From positions 1 to 6,438 of the forward strand of contig JAIXTZ010000016.1 in NCBI GenBank assembly GCA_027483745.1: a DNA stretch of 6,438 bases. The letters are read 5' to 3'. The notes below the pieces were generated by a model. It did no database searches. It saw only the letters and a list, made by a program, of their open reading frames with translations, and had not been told where the DNA came from. Of this stretch, positions 1 to 6,438 are shown piece after piece; position 1 is the first letter of the stretch; each line of letters starts with the position of its first letter. The DNA comes from Lysobacteraceae bacterium. GTDB lineage: Bacteria; Pseudomonadota; Gammaproteobacteria; Xanthomonadales; Xanthomonadaceae. Both the position numbers and the translations under genes were made by a program.

Positions 1-935
1 CCCCACCAGTCCCAGCATGCTTTCGGATTCAGCGGCATGTAGCTCGATTGCGTCTGAGGATAGACCACGACGACGCGATGCACGTCGGCCCAGCGGTTGA
101 AGCCGGCCTCGCGCACGAAGGCCTCGCCCACGATTTCCTCGTTCTGCTGGCAGCCATGGAACACCACCAGCACGCCGCAGGCGGCACCGGCGCAGGCTTT
201 CGGTGTGTACACGAAGCCTTCGTCGGCGAGCCCCGCCGCGCCCTCCGGTGCCAGCGCGCGCTGGTCGAAGCGGGCCAGCACGCCGTCGCTGGCGGCAGCG
301 GTGGCCTCGGGCGGTGAAGCTTCGACGCCGAACAGCGCGGCCATCGTTTCTCCCGCCGCATCGATGCCGCAGTCGAGCAGCCACGGCGAGGCCGGTTGCT
401 CGCAGGGGGCGCCGGCGTCCCGCGTCGGCCAGCCGTGGCCGAAGGCGCGCTGGTCGTCGAGCGTCACCGAGGCCGAATCGCCCGCCAGAGTACGCATGAC
501 GTCGGCCGTGACCGGAGCGAGCGACGGCGAAACCAATGCATCGGCCGTGCCGTGCATCACCAGGATGCGATCACCGGCGAACGCCGACAGTGGATCGATC
601 GTGCCCTCGGCAGCGCGCTGCTTCGCGCTCGCGACCAGCGTCGCCGTCTCCGGGAGAGCAGGCTGCGCCGTCATGCACGGGCCCAGCGCCGTCTCGAGTT
701 GCCCCTGCGCACAGCCATACGGCCCGCCGGCCACGAGCGCCGCGCCGTGCACGCGCGTGTTCAGCGCGACGTGCACCTGTGTGGCCATGTAGGCGCCGGA
801 CGATAGGCCGGCCACGGCCACGCGCGACGGATCGAGCGTGATCGTGCCCAGCGGCGGTGCCGGCTCGCCGCTGCAGCCCGCGAGGCTTCCGAGCATCACG
901 GCGAAGGCCATCGCGAGCGGGCGGCGGTGGGTCAT
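1..935 (-). CDS. Extracellular PHB/short-chain PHA depolymerase, type 2 catalytic domain, lipoprotein (C-terminus cut off)
   Basis: The visible 311 residues look like a secreted esterase that hydrolyses poly(3-hydroxybutyrate) or related polyesters. Translation from the ATG at 935 gives a basic N-terminus (HRRP), a hydrophobic core and a lipobox LAGC with Cys21. Ser22 follows the cysteine, which favours outer-membrane sorting. The lipase box is G43-L-S-S-G47 (Ser45 nucleophile), followed by YMATQ. Asp132 (HGTADALVSP) and His167 (FGHGWPT) are the likely other triad members. The oxyanion motif VVFHGCQQN (258-265) lies after the triad, the circularly permuted order of type 2 depolymerases. The last visible residues, CWDWW (307-311), match the conserved family ending, so probably only a short tail is missing. 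The start lies 8 bases past the receptor stop with no clear Shine-Dalgarno sequence, suggesting translation coupled to the receptor gene. The alternative Met9 would remove the basic n-region. The family is clear; the exact polyester is inferred. Confidence 0.87.
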   Translation of the reverse strand, partial: MTHRRPLAMAFAVMLGSLAGCSGEPAPPLGTITLDPSRVAVAGLSSGAYMATQVHVALNTRVHGAALVAGGPYGCAQGQLETALGPCMTAQPALPETATLVASAKQRAAEGTIDPLSAFAGDRILVMHGTADALVSPSLAPVTADVMRTLAGDSASVTLDDQRAFGHGWPTRDAGAPCEQPASPWLLDCGIDAAGETMAALFGVEASPPEATAAASDGVLARFDQRALAPEGAAGLADEGFVYTPKACAGAACGVLVVFHGCQQNEEIVGEAFVREAGFNRWADVHRVVVVYPQTQSSYMPLNPKACWDWW

Positions 936-943
936 CGACGCGC

Positions 944-3211
<2,268 letters not shown>

Positions 3212-3215
3212 CGGT

Positions 3216-3223
3216 CTTCCCCC
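3216..3223 (-). promoter_or_regulatory. Ribosome binding site of the TonB-dependent receptor
   Basis: On the minus strand the sequence GGGGGAAG lies just before the ATG at 3211, with ACCG between them. It is an acceptable purine-rich Shine-Dalgarno sequence and supports this start, which also gives a well-formed signal peptide. No convincing -10/-35 pair was found upstream. Confidence 0.55.
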
Positions 3224-3236
3224 AAAAGGTGTGGAG

Positions 3237-3252
3237 CGCGCCCCCCGGCGCG
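3237..3252. repeat. Short GC hairpin in the presumed 5' leader of the receptor gene
   Basis: The arms CGCGCC (3237-3242) and GGCGCG (3247-3252) are perfectly complementary around a CCCC loop. In the receptor transcript this would be a 6-bp stem about 25-40 bases before the start codon, if transcription begins upstream of it. In such GC-rich DNA a stem this short can occur by chance. Confidence 0.35.
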
Positions 3253-3267
3253 GTTGCTGCGCAGACT

Positions 3268-3279
3268 AGGCCCGGGCCT
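3268..3279. promoter_or_regulatory. Perfect 12-bp palindrome, candidate operator
   Basis: AGGCCCGGGCCT is a perfect palindrome near the middle of the divergent region, flanked 3 bases away by the 8-bp palindrome CTGCGCAG. Position and symmetry fit a dimeric regulator site serving both genes. The site matches no operator I can name, and its strong GC bias makes chance occurrence possible. Confidence 0.3.
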
Positions 3280-3333
3280 TCGGGGGCGGCACCTGTACGT
3301 TCGTCCAATCACGCGCTCCGGAGGCCGCCGCGC

Positions 3334-3372
3334 ATGCTGCCGCCGTCCCGTCCGGAGCCGTCCCGATGCTGA
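3334..3372 (+). CDS. Possible 12-codon leader peptide overlapping the permease start
   Basis: An ATG at 3334 is preceded by GGAGG (3320-3324) with 9 bases of spacing, a better Shine-Dalgarno sequence than that of the permease. It opens a 12-codon frame (MLPPSRPEPSRC) ending in TGA at 3370-3372, 4 bases past the first base of the permease ATG at 3366. A ribosome finishing this frame would stop on the permease start, so it could couple translation. The peptide is rich in proline and arginine. Nothing else shows it is translated, and whether it lies in the transcript depends on an unknown promoter. Confidence 0.3.
   Translation: MLPPSRPEPSRC
3354..3357 (+). promoter_or_regulatory. Ribosome binding site of the permease
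   Basis: GGAG lies 8 bases before the ATG at 3366. It is short but well spaced and supports this start over any other; the encoded N-terminus is immediately a hydrophobic membrane segment. The site lies within the possible leader frame at 3334-3372. Confidence 0.5.
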
Positions 3373-4679
3373 GCGCCCTCGGCCTCGCCCTTGCCCTCGC
3401 GCTGCTGATCGCGCTGACCATGCGCGGTTGGAACCTGTTCGTCGCCACGCCGCTGTGCGCGCTGCTGGTCGCGCTGACCTCCGGCATCGCCCTGCTGCCG
3501 CCGCTGGCTGCCGAGGGCGCGCCGAACCTCGTCGGCGCGTACATGGGCGGGTTCACCGGTTTCGTGACGAGCTGGTTCTTCATGTTCCTGCTCGGCTCCA
3601 TCTTTGGGAAGCTGATGGAGGACAGTGGCGCGGCCGATGCGATCGCTGCGGCGGTGATGCGCCACCTTGGCCCCTCGCACGCGGCGCTGGCCGTGGTGCT
3701 GGCTTGCGCCATCCTGACCTACGGCGGCGTGAGCCTCTTCGTCGTCGCCTTCTCGGTGTACCCGGCGGCGCTGGCCCTGTTCCGTGCCGCCGACCTGCCG
3801 CGCCGCTTCATTCCCGCGGCGCTGGCCTTCGGCTCCGTCACGTTCACCATGACCTCGGCGGGTTCGCCGGAAATCCAGAACTGGATCCCGATCCCCTACC
3901 TCGGCACCACGCCCTGGGCGGCCTGGGAGGCCAGCCTGGTCACGGCGCTGTTCATGGCGGTGTTCGGCCAGCTCTGGCTGGGCTGGATGCTGAAGCGTGC
4001 GAAGGCCCGGGGCGAAGGCTTCGTGGCGCGCGACGGCGATCCCGGAGAACTCCGCGCCGACCTCCCGCCGCTGTGGGCCGCCTTGCTGCCCACGCTGGTC
4101 GTGCTCGGCGTGTCCTTCGCGCTGCACGATGCATTCGGGGTGTCCGCGCTGATCGTCGCGCTGCTCTCGGGCTGCGCCGCGGTGGGCCTGCTGTGCCTGC
4201 GCACGCTGCGGCAACCGGGCAAGGCCATCGGCGAGGGCAGCACCGGCGCCCTGATCGCCATCGGCAACACCGCGGCAGTGGTCGGGTTCGGTGCGGTGGC
4301 GAAGCTGTCGCCCGCCTTCGGCGTGGCCGTGGAGGCGATCACGCACATGCCGGGCTCCGACGTCGCCACGGCGGCGGTCGCCGTCAGCCTGATCGCGGCC
4401 ATGACGGGTTCGGCCTCGGGCGGCCAGGCGATCGCGCTGCCGATCATTGCCCCGATCTTCCTCGCCCAAGGCGTGAACCCGGAGCAGCTGCACCGCTCGG
4501 TGGCGATCAGTTCCGGCGTGTTGGATTCGTTGCCGCACAACGGCTATGTGGTCACGACCATCCGCGCCATCTGCGGCGAAACCCACAAGGACGCCTACCT
4601 GCCGGTCGGCGCCCTCACGGTCATCGTGCCCGGCCTCGGCCTGCTGCTCTGCCTCGGGCTGTTCGCGCTGGGCCTATGA
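3366..4679 (+). CDS. GntP-family permease, D-beta-hydroxybutyrate permease-like clade
   Basis: The 437-residue inner-membrane protein is a hydrophobic, multi-spanning transporter of the GntP family (proton symporters for gluconate and other hydroxyacids). From memory of the family, its motifs match the clade containing rhizobial D-beta-hydroxybutyrate permeases: FGKLMEDSGAADAIA (80-94), LTYGGVSLFVVAFSVYPAAL (117-136), FTMTSAGSPEIQNWIPI (160-176), TGSASGGQ (347-354), SSGVLDSLPHNGYVVTTI (382-399) and CGETHKDAY (403-411). Length is normal, and a polar loop at about 210-233 separates the two hydrophobic halves. It is transcribed away from the receptor/depolymerase pair. A small hydroxyacid such as 3-hydroxybutyrate released by the depolymerase would be a natural substrate. 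Related permeases are often annotated only as GntP or citrate transporters, so the substrate is inferred while the family is confident. Confidence 0.88.
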   Translation: MLSALGLALALALLIALTMRGWNLFVATPLCALLVALTSGIALLPPLAAEGAPNLVGAYMGGFTGFVTSWFFMFLLGSIFGKLMEDSGAADAIAAAVMRHLGPSHAALAVVLACAILTYGGVSLFVVAFSVYPAALALFRAADLPRRFIPAALAFGSVTFTMTSAGSPEIQNWIPIPYLGTTPWAAWEASLVTALFMAVFGQLWLGWMLKRAKARGEGFVARDGDPGELRADLPPLWAALLPTLVVLGVSFALHDAFGVSALIVALLSGCAAVGLLCLRTLRQPGKAIGEGSTGALIAIGNTAAVVGFGAVAKLSPAFGVAVEAITHMPGSDVATAAVAVSLIAAMTGSASGGQAIALPIIAPIFLAQGVNPEQLHRSVAISSGVLDSLPHNGYVVTTIRAICGETHKDAYLPVGALTVIVPGLGLLLCLGLFALGL

Positions 4680-4686
4680 CAGCGCG
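4664..4686. terminator. Inverted repeat at the convergent gene junction, possible bidirectional terminator
   Basis: CGCGCTG (4664-4670) and CAGCGCG (4680-4686) form a perfect 7-bp GC-rich stem with a 9-base loop. It spans the permease stop codon and lies just beyond the stop of the opposing gene (4695). No T-tract follows on either strand, so it is not a canonical intrinsic terminator. It could slow polymerase or protect 3' ends of both transcripts. Confidence 0.35.
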
Positions 4687-4694
4687 CCCGTCGC

Positions 4695-5015
4695 TCACTC
4701 GGCGGCGGGGCGCAGCCAGATGTAGCGGTTCCGCCACACGCTGATGTAGAGCAGGGCCGAGAGCGGTGTGGCGCTCGGGCCGCATTCCAGCGTCACCGTG
4801 CCATCCGCTGGGATGGTGATTCCGCACTCGGGCGAGCGGCACCAGTCGATGGCGAGTTGGAGGCGATGCTCACCCGCGGGGAGCCGCAGCGACAGTTCGC
4901 CATCGTTTCCGATCCGCCCGGCTTCGCGACCGTCAACGAGCACGACGTAGTCGCGCGCCCGGTCCTGCCAGAACGCCTTGACGCGTCGCAGTTGCAGGGT
5001 GCCCACCGCCTCCAT
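4695..5015 (-). CDS. Conserved hypothetical protein, PEGA-like beta domain
   Basis: I do not recognise a named gene. The 106-residue product has no signal peptide. It contains a pattern resembling PEGA-like beta domains: YVVLVDGREAGRIGNDGE (23-40), LPAGEHRLQLAIDWCRSPE (45-63) and a hydrophobic, aromatic tail YISVWRNRYIWLRP (90-103). I recall similar small hypothetical proteins with a DGxxxGxIxNGE strand pair, a PGEH turn, a DWCxS motif and an RNxY ending, all without known function. Cys59, Cys64 and Cys78 are present. The ATG at 5015 lies 2 bases after the amidohydrolase stop (TGAGCATG), so translation is probably coupled. The frame stays open further upstream into the amidohydrolase gene, but the residues there are an arginine-rich shadow, so the shorter start is preferred. 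It is the last gene of its operon and ends 15 bases from the converging permease stop. Confidence 0.78.
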   Translation of the reverse strand: MEAVGTLQLRRVKAFWQDRARDYVVLVDGREAGRIGNDGELSLRLPAGEHRLQLAIDWCRSPECGITIPADGTVTLECGPSATPLSALLYISVWRNRYIWLRPAAE

Positions 5016-5017
5016 GC

Positions 5018-6328
5018 TCAGCGCCCCGCCGGGTACAGCCGCGAACGCTCGCCGTTCGGCGCGAGGTAGCGGTCGCGCAGCAGGGTCTGCCGCGACTGCA
5101 TCGGCACTGCCCGGCCGCCGACGAACACCTGCGTGGTGGTCGTCGTCACTTCGAGCGGATCGCCGTTCCACAGCACCAGGTCGGCGGTCTTGCCGACCTC
5201 GATGCTGCCGATCTTGGCGTCGATGCCGAACACCGTCGCCGGGGCGGAAGTGAGGCCCGCGAGCGCGGCCTCCCACGGCAGGCCGTTGGCCGCGGCCACG
5301 CCGGCCAGCTGGCGAATCTTGCGCGCGTTGTGCGTGGCGTCGCCGGCCTGCGAGAAGGCGATGGTCACGCCAGCTGCGTGCAGCTTCGCCGCGTTGTCGA
5401 GGCGCGCACCGAGCTGGTCGAAGCTGCCCGGCAGGTTGACGAGCGCGTCGAGCAGCACCGGCACCTTCGCCGCGGCGAGCTCGTTGGCCACGATCCATGC
5501 CTCGGCGCCGCCGTTGATGACCGGCTGGAAGCCGTAGCGCTGGCCCAGCGCGATCACCTGGCGGATGTCGGCGGCGCGGTCGACGGTGAACACCACGCGG
5601 CCGCCGCGCAGGTAGCGGCTCATCGCGTCGCGGCCGGCCGGCGTGAGCAGGCCGTGGCCGGGCGAGACCATCATCATCGGCGACGCCGGCGGCTTGGCTT
5701 CGCGGATCGCTTGGTCGAGCAGCATGTATTGGCCCGCGCGGCTGCCGCCGGACATCGCCACCGCGCCATTGGAGAGGTCGACGAACAGGCTGCGGCTGCC
5801 GTCCACGAGGGCGTCGAAGCCGCCGTCGAAGCGCACCGCGCCGCCTTGGCCGGCGACGAAGCTGCCTTCCTCGAGCGCGCCCGGGGCGAGCACGGTGAAG
5901 GTGAGGCCCTCGATGCGGTTGACGCCGATCACCTGCGAGCGCGGGTTGTAGGCCGGCAGCACGTCGAACTCGGGACGCCAGCGCGTCTCGCCGGGGTGCA
6001 CGTGCGGGGCCGGCGCGCCGAGGTTCTGGTGCACGGTGCTCGGCTCGGCGCTGATTTCCTCGAGCCCGAGCGCAGTGAGGCCGGCGAACAGGCCGGGCGT
6101 CAGCGGCTGGCCTTTCGCATCGATGCGCGTGGCACCGGCCGGCGCGGCGAGCTCGGCGCCGACAGCGCTGATGACGCCATTGGTGATGACGACATCGCCA
6201 TTGGCCAGCGTGCCCGCGGCACCGGCGGTATGGACCTTGGCGTTGTCGATGAAAACGACCGACTGCGCGGAGGCGAGGCCGGCGAGGGCCAGCGCGACGG
6301 CGCCGGCGAGGGTGTGGAGGGCGCGCAT
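5018..6328 (-). CDS. Exported amidohydrolase-superfamily protein lacking the HxH metal motif
   Basis: The 436-residue protein has a signal peptide (1-21, ASA|QS) and should be periplasmic. The fold is that of the imidazolonepropionase-like amidohydrolases: N-terminal beta-sandwich strands (VVFIDNAKVHT; GDVVITNGVISAVG), the turn into the barrel (QPLTPGLFAG, 74-83), GGAEAWIVANELAAAKVPVLL (273-293), then LAGVAAANGLPWEAALAGLTSAPA (341-364) and IGSIEVGKTADLVLWNGDPLE (373-393). The last stretch is the usual sandwich return. The catalytic family has PGxxDxHxH at the barrel entry. Here it reads P78-G-L-F-A-G-L-T-A86, so both histidines are replaced (Leu84, Ala86), and the later Asp region reads SQAGDATHN (326-334). 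The protein may be a non-catalytic partner or use another metal arrangement. It overlaps the upstream gene by one base (TGATG) and is followed 2 bases later by a small gene. The substrate is unknown. Confidence 0.88.
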   Translation of the reverse strand: MRALHTLAGAVALALAGLASAQSVVFIDNAKVHTAGAAGTLANGDVVITNGVISAVGAELAAPAGATRIDAKGQPLTPGLFAGLTALGLEEISAEPSTVHQNLGAPAPHVHPGETRWRPEFDVLPAYNPRSQVIGVNRIEGLTFTVLAPGALEEGSFVAGQGGAVRFDGGFDALVDGSRSLFVDLSNGAVAMSGGSRAGQYMLLDQAIREAKPPASPMMMVSPGHGLLTPAGRDAMSRYLRGGRVVFTVDRAADIRQVIALGQRYGFQPVINGGAEAWIVANELAAAKVPVLLDALVNLPGSFDQLGARLDNAAKLHAAGVTIAFSQAGDATHNARKIRQLAGVAAANGLPWEAALAGLTSAPATVFGIDAKIGSIEVGKTADLVLWNGDPLEVTTTTTQVFVGGRAVPMQSRQTLLRDRYLAPNGERSRLYPAGR

Positions 6329-6438
6329 CAGAGGGGCTCCTGGCCGAGCGTGAAGTCGGAGACCGGCTGCAGCGCCGGGTCGTTGCGGTCGAACATCAGC
6401 GCGCCGTCGATCCAGACCTTCTCGGCCTTGGCGTAGAC
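6328..6438 (-). CDS. C-terminal end of an amidohydrolase-like protein (partial)
   Basis: The frame enters from the window edge and gives 36 residues before TGA at 6328-6330. It begins VYAKAEKVWIDGALMFDR and ends PVSDFTLGQEPL. A segment of the form EKVWIDGxLxFDR is how many imidazolonepropionase-type amidohydrolases end, where the last strand of the beta-sandwich carries the W-I-D-G turn. With its neighbour this suggests a tandem pair of exported amidohydrolases. Its stop overlaps the next start by one base, so the two are almost certainly co-transcribed and co-translated. Most of the gene, including any signal peptide and metal site, lies outside the window, so the assignment rests on this tail and on context. 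Confidence 0.75.
   Translation of the reverse strand, partial: VYAKAEKVWIDGALMFDRNDPALQPVSDFTLGQEPL
6337..6341 (-). promoter_or_regulatory. Ribosome binding site of the amidohydrolase gene inside the upstream gene
   Basis: AGGAG on the minus strand lies 8 bases before the ATG at 6328, within the last codons of the upstream frame. It is a good Shine-Dalgarno sequence at ideal spacing. Together with the TGATG overlap it fixes this start. Confidence 0.65.

Larger units (their letters stand above)
3212..3365. promoter_or_regulatory. Divergent intergenic region with candidate promoters and operators
   Basis: These 154 bases separate the start codons of the receptor (minus) and the permease (plus), so both promoters must lie here or just inside the genes. 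No sigma-70 hexamer pair stands out; the region is very GC-rich. It does hold several short perfect palindromes: CTGCGCAG at 3257-3264, AGGCCCGGGCCT at 3268-3279 and CTCCGGAG at 3316-3323. It also has an inverted repeat with a 4-base loop at 3237-3252. A shared regulator controlling both directions is plausible. No regulator gene is visible in the window. Confidence 0.5.

Noticed and set aside
29..361. A 110-codon minus-strand frame within the depolymerase region.
   Set aside because: It is in a different frame from the depolymerase, whose motifs continue unbroken through this region. The translation is Arg/Pro-rich shadow.
97..792. A 231-codon plus-strand frame over the depolymerase gene.
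   Set aside because: It is Ser/Ala-rich without motifs and antisense to a lipoprotein esterase with a full catalytic triad.
3270..3291. A possible stem-loop with a TTCG-like loop in the divergent region.
   Set aside because: The bases beside TTCG do not pair beyond two positions. The symmetry there is explained better by the 12-bp palindrome.
3309..4586. A 425-codon minus-strand frame opposite the permease.
   Set aside because: Its translation is Arg/Gly/Gln-rich with no family resemblance, while the opposite strand encodes a clear GntP permease.
5133..5147. A run of threonine codons (residues 395-399) in the amidohydrolase, considered as a repeat-driven slippage site.
   Set aside because: The codons are mixed and the frame continues normally into the expected C-terminal strand, so no frameshift is indicated.
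5330..6436. A 368-codon plus-strand frame opposite the amidohydrolase.
   Set aside because: The composition is Ala/Arg/Glu/His-rich with no domain. It is a mirror of the amidohydrolase codons.

Overview
The window is a GC-rich stretch of a Gram-negative bacterial chromosome. The Gram-negative call rests on a TonB-dependent outer-membrane receptor, a lipoprotein signal and Sec-exported periplasmic enzymes. Protein style (receptor, paired exported amidohydrolases) suggests a Gammaproteobacterium of the Xanthomonadales/Lysobacter/Steroidobacter kind, but no marker gene settles this. There are no RNA genes, insertion sequences, CRISPR arrays or phage genes. Coding density is very high, with one real intergenic region (3212-3365).

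Left block (minus strand, read right to left): a 755-residue TonB-dependent receptor (944-3211) is followed after 8 bases by a lipoprotein (1-935, C-terminus cut by the window edge). The lipoprotein has the catalytic order of the type 2 extracellular short-chain-length polyhydroxyalkanoate (PHB) depolymerases. The two probably form one transcript.

Centre: a 154-bp divergent region with several short palindromes separates the receptor from a plus-strand permease (3366-4679). The permease belongs to the GntP superfamily clade that includes D-beta-hydroxybutyrate permeases. An outer-membrane esterase for polyhydroxybutyrate-like polyesters, a TonB-dependent receptor and an inner-membrane hydroxyacid permease together look like a candidate extracellular polyester or oligoester utilisation locus. 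This functional link is inferred; no substrate has been shown.

Right block (minus strand, read right to left): the last 36 residues of an amidohydrolase-like protein (6328-6438), then a second exported amidohydrolase-superfamily protein (5018-6328), then a 106-residue PEGA-like hypothetical protein (4695-5015). These are joined by a TGATG overlap and a 2-base gap, so they form a tight operon. It converges on the permease gene with 15 bases between stop codons. The complete amidohydrolase lacks the HxH metal-binding motif. Its partner is outside the window and may carry the metal site.
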